A program made the position numbers and the translations under genes. The notes beneath the pieces were generated by a model. The model did not search any database. It was not told where the DNA came from and saw only the letters and a program-made list of their open reading frames with translations. Of a stretch of DNA of 64,000 nt, positions 32,500 to 40,538 are shown one piece after another (the stretch's first letter is position 1; each line of letters starts with the position of its first letter). The DNA is from Microbacterium mangrovi (GTDB lineage Bacteria > Actinomycetota > Actinomycetes > Actinomycetales > Microbacteriaceae), in NCBI RefSeq assembly GCF_000802305.1, contig NZ_JTDK01000007.1, positions 1-64,000 on the forward strand. The letters are read 5' to 3'.

Positions 32500-34348
32500 C
32501 CCGCTCAGATCCCCGGCGACCGATGCCGCAGCAGCCCTGCTGACGCGGCTGGTGGAGCGCGGCATCCGGCATGTCGTGCTGAGCCCCGGCTCGCGCTCGC
32601 AGGCGCTCGCCCTCGTCGCCGCCGAGCTCGAGCGACGCGGCGACATCCGGCTGCACGTGCGCATCGACGAGCGGGTCGCCGGGTTCACCGCTCTCGGCAT
32701 CGGACGCGAGACCCGGATGCCCGCGGTCGTCGTGTGCACGTCGGGAACCGCGGTCGCCAACCTGCTGCCGGCGGTCGCCGAGGCGCACCACTCCGGCGTG
32801 CCGCTGCTGCTGCTGACCGCCGACCGGCCGCCGGAGCTGCGCGGCGTTGGCGCGAACCAGACCACCACCCAGCCTGGCCTGTTCGCGATGTTCACGCGGT
32901 GCGAGGCCGATGTGCCCGTGCCCGACGAGGTCTGCGACGGCGCGGACGGCGAGCAGAGCCGGATGCTGCGCACCCTCGCCGACGAGGCGGTGGATGCCGC
33001 CCTCGGCGTCGGCACCCGCGCCGCGGGTCCGGTGCACCTGAACCTGCCGTATCGCGAGCCCCTCGCCGGACCGCTGCCGGCTTGGTTCGAGGCAGCCGGT
33101 TCTCGCGAGACGCCATCCGATTTGCGAGACACCACCCTGTCGGCGTCGATCGAGCGCGGATTCGACGACGACATGGTGCCTCGCGGCGAGGATGACCAGG
33201 CCGACGAGCTGTCCGGTGCTCTGTACCAGGGCGGGGGCGGGATCGGCGAGTCCGACGTGCCCGAGGCCGCCGAGGAGGCGCCCCACCTGCTCGAACCCGG
33301 CCCGCGCACCGTCGTCGTCGCCGGGGCGGATGCCGGACCCGGAGCCGAGGATCTCGCGCACCGGGCGGGCTGGCCCCTCGTCGCCGAGATCGTCAGCGGC
33401 GCCCGCTTCGGCCGGGAGCTGGTGTCCGGCTACCGCGCGCTGCTGCGAGACCCGCAGCTCGGGGGCCGCATCGAGCGGGTCGTCGTGTTCGGGCATCCCA
33501 CCCTCAGCCGCGAGGTCACCGCGCTGCTGTCACGCACCGATGTCGAGGTCTTCGCGATGCGGGGGCCCGGAGAGCCCCTGAACCTCAACGGCGCGACCGT
33601 CCCCGTCGACGCGGTCGCCGTGCCGGTGGACACCTCCGACCGTGAGTGGCTGGGGGAGTGGATGCGCGCGTCGCGCGCGGCCTCCGTCGATCTGGCCCCG
33701 GTCGCGCCCGACGCCGACGGTCTGTCGTCGGCCGAACCGGGCGTCCGGCTCGGGGCGATCTCGGCCGAGCTCGCCGCGATCCGTGCGCCGCTTGACCGTT
33801 CCCTGCTGGTGGATGCCGTCTGGCGGGCGACCTGGCCGCACGACCGGCTGGTGTTCGGCTCGTCGCGGTTGGTGCGCGTCGCCGACGCGGTGCTCGGCGG
33901 CAAGAAGGTGCCGGTGCACGCGAACCGCGGGCTCGCCGGCATCGACGGCACGATCGCCACCGCGATCGGCGTGGCCGTCGCGAGTCAGGATGCCGCATCC
34001 TCGGACCGTGCCGACGTGGGCACGACCCGGGTTCTGCTGGGCGACCTGACGATGCTGCACGACGTCGGAGCCCTGCTGCTGCCGGACGCGGAGCGGGCAC
34101 CGCGTATCCAGGTGATCGTCGGCAACGACCACGGCGGCACGATCTTCGACGACCTCGAAGTCGCGCGGGTCGCGGGCGACGCCGCCATGGCGCGTGTGCA
34201 GTACACGCCCCAGTCGGCGAACCTCGAGCACCTCGCCGCCGCCTACGGCTGGTCGTATCAGCGCGTCGAGACGAGGGCCGCCCTCGACCAGGCGCTGGTG
34301 GCTCCGGCGGCAGGCCCCGTGCTCATCGAGGTCCCGCTCCCGCGCTGA
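32456..34348 (+). CDS. menD: 2-succinyl-5-enolpyruvyl-6-hydroxy-3-cyclohexene-1-carboxylate synthase
   Basis: The thiamine-diphosphate enzyme is up to 630 residues long. Conserved parts are VVLSPGSRSQAL near the N-terminus, RIDERVAGFTALGIGRET, VVCTSGTAVANLLPAVAEA, and the cofactor region GNDHGGTIFDDLE near the C-terminus. It adds decarboxylated 2-oxoglutarate to isochorismate, the first committed step of menaquinone synthesis. The start is uncertain: ATG 32456, ATG 32471 and GTG 32486 are all in frame and none has a clear ribosome site. Residues about 220-255 contain an acidic insert that looks unlike the family core. Confidence 0.94.
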   Translation: MTRPQMVGPGVAATDPLRSPATDAAAALLTRLVERGIRHVVLSPGSRSQALALVAAELERRGDIRLHVRIDERVAGFTALGIGRETRMPAVVVCTSGTAVANLLPAVAEAHHSGVPLLLLTADRPPELRGVGANQTTTQPGLFAMFTRCEADVPVPDEVCDGADGEQSRMLRTLADEAVDAALGVGTRAAGPVHLNLPYREPLAGPLPAWFEAAGSRETPSDLRDTTLSASIERGFDDDMVPRGEDDQADELSGALYQGGGGIGESDVPEAAEEAPHLLEPGPRTVVVAGADAGPGAEDLAHRAGWPLVAEIVSGARFGRELVSGYRALLRDPQLGGRIERVVVFGHPTLSREVTALLSRTDVEVFAMRGPGEPLNLNGATVPVDAVAVPVDTSDREWLGEWMRASRAASVDLAPVAPDADGLSSAEPGVRLGAISAELAAIRAPLDRSLLVDAVWRATWPHDRLVFGSSRLVRVADAVLGGKKVPVHANRGLAGIDGTIATAIGVAVASQDAASSDRADVGTTRVLLGDLTMLHDVGALLLPDAERAPRIQVIVGNDHGGTIFDDLEVARVAGDAAMARVQYTPQSANLEHLAAAYGWSYQRVETRAALDQALVAPAAGPVLIEVPLPR

Positions 34349-34453
34349 TCGTTCCGCCGGATGCCGTCTGTCCGTTCCTGGGAACGGTCGTCGTCCGGCG
34401 AGTCTGAACGTTGCCGTCATCTGGGGATGGAAGGATCTGCTTGGCTTGAGAGC

Positions 34454-36244
34454 ATGCCCGAGATGTCCGTCGCCGCCGTCCGTCGGCGATGGGGGTCGGC
34501 GGCCCACCGATTCCGGCATCTTCCGCGCTGGGCGCGCGCCGGACTCGCGCTGGTGGCGATCCTGCTCGGCATCTACCTGATCAGCCGTCCGACGATGTCG
34601 CTCGCGATCATGGCGATCGTCGTCGGCGCAGGCTTCCTGGTGCAGGGAGTGCTCGTCCTCGCGGTCGATGAGGAGCGCCCGCCCGAGGGCGCCTGGTGGC
34701 GTCGCAGCCGTGCCCTCGACGGCGGGCTCTGGATCACCGCGGGCCTGTTCATCCTGCTGTTCCTCGGCCTGACCGTGCGCCTCCTCGCGGTGGTCGTCGC
34801 CGTCGCGCTGATGGCCACCGGGGCCCGGCAGCTGATCGGCTCCTACCGGCGCACGCAGAGCCTCGACCACCGCATCGCCGACGCCGCCTTCGGCATCGCC
34901 ACGATCGCGTTCGGACTGCTGGCCCTGCTGTGGCCGGACATCACGCTCATCATCGCCGCCGTCGTCTTCGGTGCACGGCTCATAATGTCGGGCGCGACCG
35001 AGCTGTGGCGGGCGGTGCGCGGCGGGACGGTCGTCCCTCGCCCCCGGCGGTTGCGGGCGCCGCGGGGCCCGCTGCGCATCCTCGGCGCATTGTGCACCGT
35101 CCTGGTCGTCGTGCTCGCCGCGGCCGTCAGCCTCGCGGTGCGCAGCGAGACGCCCGTCGTCGACCAGTTCTACGCCGCCCCGCGCGAGGTGCCGCACGAG
35201 CCCGGGAAGCTGATCCGAGCCGCTCCCTTCACCCGCGACGTCCCCGCCGACGCGGTCGGGTGGCGCATCCTCTACACGACTCGCCGCGGCGACGGGGCAT
35301 CCGCCGTCGCCAGCGCGATCGTGGTGGTGCCCAGGGTCGGCCCGGGCGACTGGCCGGTGATCAACTGGGACCACGGCACCACAGGATATGCGCAGATCTG
35401 CGCCCCGTCGCTGCTGCCGCACCCGTTCGACGTCGGCGCCCTGTTCGTGCTGCCGCAGATCATCGAACGAGGCTGGGCTCTGGTGGCGACCGACTACATC
35501 GGCCTCGGCACCGTCGGTCCGCATCCGTATCTCGTGGGCAAGGACTCGGCGTACGCCACCCTCGACGCGCTCCGGGCGGCGAAGACCCTGCATGCGGCGC
35601 GCCTGGGCGATGAATCGGTCGTCTGGGGGCATTCGCAGGGCGGCGCCGCGGCGCTCTGGACGGGGGCGCTCGCCAAGAAGTACGCACCGGAGCTGAAGAT
35701 CGAGGGGGTGGCGGCGCTCGCGCCCGCGGCGAACCTCCCGGGGCTCACCGGGAGCCTCAACCAGTTCATCGGTGGCAGCGTGTTCGCGTCGTTCGTCGCC
35801 GCGGCCTACTCGGCCACCTACTCGGACGTCACGTGGAGCGAGTACATCCGGCCGGGAGCCGAGCCCGTCGTGCGGGCGATGTCGGAACGCTGCCTGACCG
35901 GCGCAGGCCTCTACGTGTCGGTGCTCGACGCGCTCTCGCTGACGCGCGACCCGGACATCTTCGGCGAGAGCCCGACGATCGGTCCGCTCGGACGCCGTCT
36001 CGAAGAGAACGTCCCGCCCGCCACGATCACGGTGCCGCTCCTGATCGCACAGGGCGACACGGACCCGATCGTGCTCCCGGCGGTGCAGAAGTCGTACATC
36101 GCCCGCGTGCGCTCGGCGGGCGAGCATGTCGACTATCGCACCTTCGCGGGGGAGGACCACGTCGGGTTGGTGAAACCCGGTTCGCCGCTGATCCCGGTGC
36201 TCTTCAGCTGGACGGCGTCCCGCTTCGCCACGCCGGTTCTCTAG
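34454..36244 (+). CDS. DUF308/HdeD-like membrane domain fused to a secretory-lipase-type alpha/beta hydrolase
   Basis: Taking the ATG at 34454 gives 596 residues; ATG 34427 is also possible. Residues about 25-195 form six membrane helices in three hairpins of the HdeD/DUF308 type (YLISRPTMSLAIMAIVVGAG and its repeats). One more helix near 215-230 leads to an extracytoplasmic alpha/beta hydrolase of about 360 residues. It has VINWDHGTTGYAQICAPS, the nucleophile elbow GHSQGG (S394), a late Asp (GDTDPIVLP) and His (EDHVGL). This matches fungal/actinobacterial secretory lipases. The substrate is unknown; the domain fusion is unusual. Confidence 0.8.
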   Translation: MPEMSVAAVRRRWGSAAHRFRHLPRWARAGLALVAILLGIYLISRPTMSLAIMAIVVGAGFLVQGVLVLAVDEERPPEGAWWRRSRALDGGLWITAGLFILLFLGLTVRLLAVVVAVALMATGARQLIGSYRRTQSLDHRIADAAFGIATIAFGLLALLWPDITLIIAAVVFGARLIMSGATELWRAVRGGTVVPRPRRLRAPRGPLRILGALCTVLVVVLAAAVSLAVRSETPVVDQFYAAPREVPHEPGKLIRAAPFTRDVPADAVGWRILYTTRRGDGASAVASAIVVVPRVGPGDWPVINWDHGTTGYAQICAPSLLPHPFDVGALFVLPQIIERGWALVATDYIGLGTVGPHPYLVGKDSAYATLDALRAAKTLHAARLGDESVVWGHSQGGAAALWTGALAKKYAPELKIEGVAALAPAANLPGLTGSLNQFIGGSVFASFVAAAYSATYSDVTWSEYIRPGAEPVVRAMSERCLTGAGLYVSVLDALSLTRDPDIFGESPTIGPLGRRLEENVPPATITVPLLIAQGDTDPIVLPAVQKSYIARVRSAGEHVDYRTFAGEDHVGLVKPGSPLIPVLFSWTASRFATPVL

Positions 36245-36555
36245 ACCGGACCATCCACCCGCGGGTGTCCGGCCGTGATGTCGCGGAGAGCGGCGACGTG
36301 AGCCGCGTACGCATCTTCGCCGGTCGGGGTGAGGGTGACCCAGGTGCGCTGCCGTCCCAGGGCCGCGGCCTTCGTGACCGACACGTATCCGGCGTCGGCG
36401 AGGACCTTGAGGTGCTTGCTCACGACCGAGTCGGCAACGCCGAGCGCATCCCTCAGCGCCGCGAACTCCACCCGTCCCGAGATCGCGTCGAGCATTGCGA
36501 GGATGCGCAGACGCTGCGGAGCGTGGACGATCTCGTCGAACCGAGCCTCCGTCAC
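36241..36555 (-). CDS. winged-helix DNA-binding regulator (HTH_34/ArsR-MarR type)
   Basis: The GTG at 36555-36553 overlaps the stop of the upstream membrane gene (GTGA) and gives 104 residues. The fold is a single winged helix: IVHAPQRLRILAMLD, then GVADSVVSKHLKVLADAGYV, then the wing RQRTWVTLTPTGEDAY. It probably represses its own operon through the two TTTCC-N5-GGAAA palindromes at 36989-37027. It ends 4 bases into the lipase gene's stop region on the opposite strand. Confidence 0.82.
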   Translation of the reverse strand: MTEARFDEIVHAPQRLRILAMLDAISGRVEFAALRDALGVADSVVSKHLKVLADAGYVSVTKAAALGRQRTWVTLTPTGEDAYAAHVAALRDITAGHPRVDGPV

Positions 36556-36995
36556 GGTTCGAGTCTCGATGCTTCCCAGCGGAGGGTGACCGCCGCGGAC
36601 CCGAACCCGGTGGCGACCCCGCCCAGGGCGGCGACGACGACGACAATCCAATCGGCCGTGCCTGTGAAGTGCAGGATGCCTGCCACGAGCACGGGTACTG
36701 CCACGAGGGACATGGACCACGCCCACATCCACGCGGGCCACGCGGACGCCGGCACGGTAGTCCCGGTCGCCCGCCGGTGGGCGCCGATCAGGACGCCCTC
36801 GGCGACGATGACGGCGAACATCACGGGCAGGTACCACCATGTCCCCGTGCCCAGGCCGATGGCCAGCACGAGGACGGCCATGGTTGCGCCGAGGAGCACG
36901 AAGTACCAACGGGGCGTCCGGGTGCGCCTCAAGATCGCTGTCCGGGCTTGGGCGATCGCATGCAAGCCGTCGTCCTCAGCGAAGTCACTTTCCAT
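36552..36995 (-). CDS. four-helix membrane protein co-transcribed with a winged-helix regulator
   Basis: The ATG at 36995-36993 gives 147 residues; a TTG 36 bases further up is also in frame. After a 35-residue cytoplasmic start, four hydrophobic helices are visible (LLGATMAVLVLAIGLGTG and three more). No family is recognised with confidence. Small membrane proteins next to HTH_34 regulators are common in actinobacteria and may be sensors or targets of the regulator. Confidence 0.7.
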   Translation of the reverse strand: MESDFAEDDGLHAIAQARTAILRRTRTPRWYFVLLGATMAVLVLAIGLGTGTWWYLPVMFAVIVAEGVLIGAHRRATGTTVPASAWPAWMWAWSMSLVAVPVLVAGILHFTGTADWIVVVVAALGGVATGFGSAAVTLRWEASRLEP

Positions 36996-37027
36996 AACGG
37001 AAAGAGTGTCACTTTCCAGTATGGAAA
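36989..37027. promoter_or_regulatory. two TTTCC-N5-GGAAA operator-like palindromes
   Basis: TTTCCATAACGGAAA (36989-37003) and TTTCCAGTATGGAAA (37013-37027) lie 24 bases apart at the start of the minus-strand operon. The first overlaps the ATG. They are likely sites for the winged-helix regulator encoded in that operon. Confidence 0.65.
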
Positions 37028-37077
37028 ACAAGCAACCTGCGCCCGTGATGCTGACGACGCATAAATCTCTCGCTCAC

Positions 37078-37099
37078 CAAGTACTTGATGTGATACAGT
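37078..37099 (+). promoter_or_regulatory. CAAGTACTTG palindrome and -10 box (TACAGT) of the second PadR gene
   Basis: The perfect palindrome CAAGTACTTG (37078-37087) sits just before TACAGT (37094-37099), which ends 7 bases before the ATG at 37107. The layout resembles the first PadR promoter and suggests leaderless, autoregulated expression. Confidence 0.55.
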
Positions 37100-37106
37100 A
37101 CCTGAC

Positions 37107-37454
37107 ATGAGCAAAGACGACGCGTTCGCGGCCGACCTGCTGCGGGGGCATACCGACACGATCGTGCTCGGCGTGCTGCGCCGCGGCGATCGGTACGGCT
37201 TCGAGATCTACAAGACCATCCGGGATGCCACCGGCGGCGATCACGAGATCAAAGAGGCCACGCTCTACGCCACCTACCGCCGGCTCGAGAAGGACGGCCT
37301 GGTCGAGTCCTACTGGGGCGACGAGACACAGGGCGGCCGGCGCAAGTACTACCGCATCACCGACGCCGGTCGTGCGGTCTACAAGAACAACGTCGCGGCC
37401 TGGGTCGCCACCCGCCGCATCATCGACTCCCTGCTCGACGTGAAGGAGAGCTGA
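37107..37454 (+). CDS. PadR family transcriptional regulator
   Basis: The 115-residue winged-helix protein has the PadR core: LGVLRRGDRYGFEIYKTIRD, then KEATLYATYRRLEKDGLVES and the wing RRKYYRITDAGR. It is of the short class. It begins a tightly spaced set with a prefix-domain membrane protein and a drug-type ABC exporter, which it probably controls in response to a compound or membrane stress. Confidence 0.9.
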   Translation: MSKDDAFAADLLRGHTDTIVLGVLRRGDRYGFEIYKTIRDATGGDHEIKEATLYATYRRLEKDGLVESYWGDETQGGRRKYYRITDAGRAVYKNNVAAWVATRRIIDSLLDVKES

Positions 37455-37455
37455 C

Positions 37456-38367
37456 ATGAACACCGACATCCACCGCCTGCTCGACGAGGCATTCGCCGGC
37501 GTCGAGATGACTCCCGACGCGCAAGATCTGAAAGAGGAGATCCGCGCGAACCTGGTCGCTCGCGTCGACGAGCTGGAGGCATCCGGCGTCGCACCCGCGG
37601 ATGCCGCGGCACGCGCGATCGCCGAGCTCGGCGACGTGCGGGAGCTCCTCGGCGGGTCCGGCTCGCGTGACTCGGCCGAGGCGACCGGCGGGTCGCGCCG
37701 CGGCGGTTACGACTTCGCGGCCATCGCCGGCCGGCGGGTGCGCCCGAAGCCCGCGTTCGTCGTGCGCACCGTCGTCCTCAGCATCGTCGCCGCCGCGGCC
37801 GCCGTGCTCTTCGTCCTCGCCCTGCTGGGCGTGATCACCGCGGGCCTGGCGGGAGCGCTGGCGCTGGGCGTCGTCTTCAGCGGCGCACTCGGCTTCGTCA
37901 CCGGCGACGCCCTGCTGCAGGAGACCACGACCAACCACCCTCTCCCACCGGGCCGTGCGATCGGCTTCGGCGCCGCGACGTTCGGCGTGCTCACCGGGGT
38001 CGTCTTCGGCGCCGCGTTCGCGGCGAACCTCGCCCTCATCTGGCTCGTCGTGGTCGCGGCGCTCCTGCTGGTGGCATCCATCGCCGCCTTCTCCTGGCTC
38101 GGCGCCACCCAGACGAACCGCCATAAGGCGTGGACCCGCCGCATGCACGAGAACATGCCGCCGAACCGCTTCGAGGAGCATCCGGAGGTCGCCGCGCGCT
38201 TCGGGATCTACACGGCCGTGATCTGGGTGGTCACGTTCGTCGTCATCGCGATCCTCGTGTTCACCGTCGGCTGGTGGTGGGCGCCCGTCGCGTTCGTCGG
38301 CGGCTTCGCGGTGATGATGCTCGTGCTGGCCCGCATGATGTTCGGCCGCAGCGACTCCGACCGCTGA
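37456..38367 (+). CDS. permease-prefix/DUF1700-like membrane protein, PadR partner
   Basis: The 303-residue protein has a soluble helical N-terminal domain (HRLLDEAFAGVEMTPDAQDL up to AIAELGDVRELLGG) of the permease-prefix type, a linker, then six membrane helices from about residue 100. It starts one base after the PadR stop. The function is unknown. It parallels the gene at 13953. Confidence 0.75.
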   Translation: MNTDIHRLLDEAFAGVEMTPDAQDLKEEIRANLVARVDELEASGVAPADAAARAIAELGDVRELLGGSGSRDSAEATGGSRRGGYDFAAIAGRRVRPKPAFVVRTVVLSIVAAAAAVLFVLALLGVITAGLAGALALGVVFSGALGFVTGDALLQETTTNHPLPPGRAIGFGAATFGVLTGVVFGAAFAANLALIWLVVVAALLLVASIAAFSWLGATQTNRHKAWTRRMHENMPPNRFEEHPEVAARFGIYTAVIWVVTFVVIAILVFTVGWWWAPVAFVGGFAVMMLVLARMMFGRSDSDR

Positions 38368-38381
38368 CCCCACCCGCAGAC

Positions 38382-38456
38382 CCCGGTCGCCCCGCGAGCG
38401 CAGCGAGACGAAACGCAGCTGACGGGAGCGCTTCGCGCTTCCTCGCTCAACGACCG
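38382..38456. repeat. GTTGAGCGA-family repeat pair before the ABC exporter genes
   Basis: A plus-oriented partial copy (38382-38416) and a minus-oriented end (CTCAACGACCG, up to 38456) fill the 128-base gap after the PadR partner gene. The element could form a hairpin that lowers read-through into the exporter genes. Confidence 0.6.
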
Positions 38457-38495
38457 AGAAAACAAAGAAACCCTCAACCGGAAGGGATGCTCGTC

Positions 38496-39500
38496 ATGCC
38501 CGAAAACATCGATGCGATCGTCGCCGAAGACCTCGTCAAGGTCTATCCCGGCCGCGGCCGCCGCCCCGCCGTCCGCGCCCTGGACGGACTCGGCTTCACC
38601 GTGCCCGCCGGCCGCGTCTACGGCCTCCTCGGCCCGAACGGCGCCGGCAAGTCCACCACCACCAAGATCCTCACGACGCTGTCGCGGCCGACCTCCGGCC
38701 GGGCGCGCGTCGCCGGCCACGACGTGCAGCGCGAGCCGGATGCCGTCCGCCAGTCGATCGGCTACGTCTCGCAGGGAGCGAGCACCGACCCGTTCCTCAC
38801 GGCGGTGGAGAACCTCGAGATCGCCGGGCGGATGCGCGGCGTCCCGTCGTCCCAGGCGCGGGTGCGCGCCCGGCAGCTGCTCGACGAGTTCGGGCTCGCC
38901 GAGGCATCCGGCCGGCCGGTCAACACCTACTCGGGCGGCATGCGGCGTCGCCTCGACGTCGCCGCCGCCCTCGTGCACCGGCCGCGGGTGCTGTTCCTCG
39001 ACGAGCCGACCACCGGCCTCGACCCCGAGGCGCGCGCAGCCATGTGGGACGAGATCCGGCGCCTCGCCGCCGAGGACGAGCTCACCGTCATCCTCACGAC
39101 TCACTACATGGAAGAGGCCGACCGCCTGGCCGACCACCTCCTCATCGTGAACAAGGGGCAGGCGGTCGTGCACGGTACCCCGGGCGAGCTCAAGGCGGCC
39201 CTGCACGGCGACTCGCTGCGGGTCTCGCTCGTCGAACCCGACCCTGCGCAGGTGCGCGCCGCGGTCGCGACGGTGCCGGCGCTGCGCGACGTCGTGGTGG
39301 AGGCATCCGGCGTCGACGGCGTGCTCGCCGCCCGCACCGACGATGCGTCCGCCGCCGTGGGCTCGGTCATCGCCGCGCTGGATGCCGCCGGCATCCGCTA
39401 CGGGCAGGTCGCCGCGTCCCACCCCACCCTCGACGACGTGTACCTGCACTTCGTCGGCCACACCTACGGACACACCGACACCGAAGGAGTCGCAGCATGA
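38496..39500 (+). CDS. DrrA-type ABC exporter ATP-binding protein
   Basis: The ATG at 38496 lies 9 bases after GGAAGGG and gives 334 residues; the longer frame has no support. Walker A is GPNGAGKST, the signature SGGMRRR, Walker B LFLDEPTTGLD and the H-loop LTTHYMEEAD. The C-terminal 100 residues form the DrrA-like domain (VVVEASGVDG and YLHFVGHTYGHT). These proteins energise export of drugs, antibiotics or lipids with a separate ABC-2 permease, which is the next gene (ATGA overlap). Confidence 0.92.
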   Translation: MPENIDAIVAEDLVKVYPGRGRRPAVRALDGLGFTVPAGRVYGLLGPNGAGKSTTTKILTTLSRPTSGRARVAGHDVQREPDAVRQSIGYVSQGASTDPFLTAVENLEIAGRMRGVPSSQARVRARQLLDEFGLAEASGRPVNTYSGGMRRRLDVAAALVHRPRVLFLDEPTTGLDPEARAAMWDEIRRLAAEDELTVILTTHYMEEADRLADHLLIVNKGQAVVHGTPGELKAALHGDSLRVSLVEPDPAQVRAAVATVPALRDVVVEASGVDGVLAARTDDASAAVGSVIAALDAAGIRYGQVAASHPTLDDVYLHFVGHTYGHTDTEGVAA

Positions 39501-40333
39501 GTACCTTGACAGTCGCTCGTGCCACCGTTCACACGCCGGCCCGCGCGGGCTGGTTCACCCAGGCCGGCCAGGTGCTGCGGCGCTGGCTCATCGTCTCGCT
39601 GCGGCAGGCGTGGGGCCCGATCATGTCGCTCATCCAGCCGGTCATCTGGATCGTGCTGTTCGGCAACGTGTTCCGCTCTCTCGGTCTGCTCCCGCAGTTC
39701 GGCCCTTCGACAGGCTCAGGGACCAATGGCTACATCGACTACCTGGTGCCCGGCATCCTGATGATGACCGTGCTGTACTCCGGCGCCTGGGCGGGCACCG
39801 GCTACATCGACGACATCAACTCCGGCGTCATGGACCAGTACCTGACGTCGCCGATCCGTCGCACCGCGATCATCACCGGCCAGCTCGGGCAGCAGCTCAT
39901 CATCAACCTCGCGCAGTCGCTGGTCGTGCTCGGTATCGGGTGGCTCGCCGGAGCCCGGTATCCGGGCGGTGTCGGCGGGATGCTGGCCGCCCTCGGCGTC
40001 GCGACGGTGCTCGCGACGATCTTCTGCTGCTGCTCCACGGCGGTGGCCCTCATCTCGCGCAATCAGATCGCGCTGATCAGCCTGTCGCAGCTGATCGTGC
40101 TGCCGGCCACGTTCCTGTCGACCACGATGATGCCGGCATCCCTCATGCCGGCGTGGGTGCAGAACGTCTCGCGCTGGAACCCGATGACCTGGGCGGTCGA
40201 GGTCGGGCGCGGCGGCCTCACCGGCACCTATCCGGATGCCGTGTGGTGGCAGGTCGGCGGACTCGCGTTGCTGGCCGCCCTCGCCTTCGTCTGGGCGGTG
40301 CGCTCCCTGCGCTCGTACCAGCGCTCGGTCTGA
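39497..40333 (+). CDS. DrrB-type ABC-2 permease
   Basis: The ATG overlaps the ATPase stop and gives 278 residues with six membrane helices and the ABC-2 pattern (VIWIVLFGNVFRSL, MDQYLTSPIRRTAIITGQL, LVVLPATFLSTTMMP-like region). It forms the channel of the exporter. The loop after helix 1 contains a short genomic repeat (39703-39722) that encodes PSTGSGT in frame. A strong hairpin follows the gene. Confidence 0.9.
   Translation: MSTLTVARATVHTPARAGWFTQAGQVLRRWLIVSLRQAWGPIMSLIQPVIWIVLFGNVFRSLGLLPQFGPSTGSGTNGYIDYLVPGILMMTVLYSGAWAGTGYIDDINSGVMDQYLTSPIRRTAIITGQLGQQLIINLAQSLVVLGIGWLAGARYPGGVGGMLAALGVATVLATIFCCCSTAVALISRNQIALISLSQLIVLPATFLSTTMMPASLMPAWVQNVSRWNPMTWAVEVGRGGLTGTYPDAVWWQVGGLALLAALAFVWAVRSLRSYQRSV
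39703..39722. repeat. CCCTTCGACAGGCTCAGGGA repeat inside the permease gene
   Basis: A copy of the CCTTCGACAAGCTCAGG-type short repeat, in frame within the first extracytoplasmic loop. Two more copies are at 62229-62285. Confidence 0.6.
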
Positions 40334-40338
40334 CCCCC

Positions 40339-40368
40339 GGGCCCGCCGGCCCGGCGGCCGGCGGGCCC
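40339..40368 (+). terminator. hairpin terminator of the ABC exporter operon
   Basis: Perfect 13-base GC arms at 40339-40351 and 40356-40368 with a 4-base loop, 5 bases after the permease stop. Confidence 0.7.
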
Positions 40369-40373
40369 CCGCT

Positions 40374-40488
40374 GCTCCACCGACAACAATGGTCGTCCCT
40401 CGAGGCCGTTGTTGTCGGTGGAGCATGGGCGGGTGCGCTTCAACCGACAAGAATGGTTGCGGCTCGGCGCCATTCTTGTCGGTGGAGC
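40374..40488. repeat. two adjacent CTCCACCGACAA hairpin repeats
   Basis: Hairpin 1 (40374-40424) has 19-base arms; hairpin 2 (40437-40488) has arms of the same type with one or two differences. Each arm is GCTCCACCGACAA(C/G)AATGG or its complement. A degraded third copy is at 41908-41960. No gene lies in this gap. Confidence 0.75.
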
Positions 40489-40525
40489 CGTCGGAGGGGG
40501 AGGACCACGTCGGGCACGGGACGCG

Positions 40526-40531
40526 TACGGT
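40526..40531 (+). promoter_or_regulatory. -10 box (TACGGT) of the dehydrogenase gene
   Basis: TACGGT ends 7 bases before the GTG at 40539, in the leaderless arrangement. Confidence 0.4.
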
Positions 40532-40538
40532 CGTGGGT

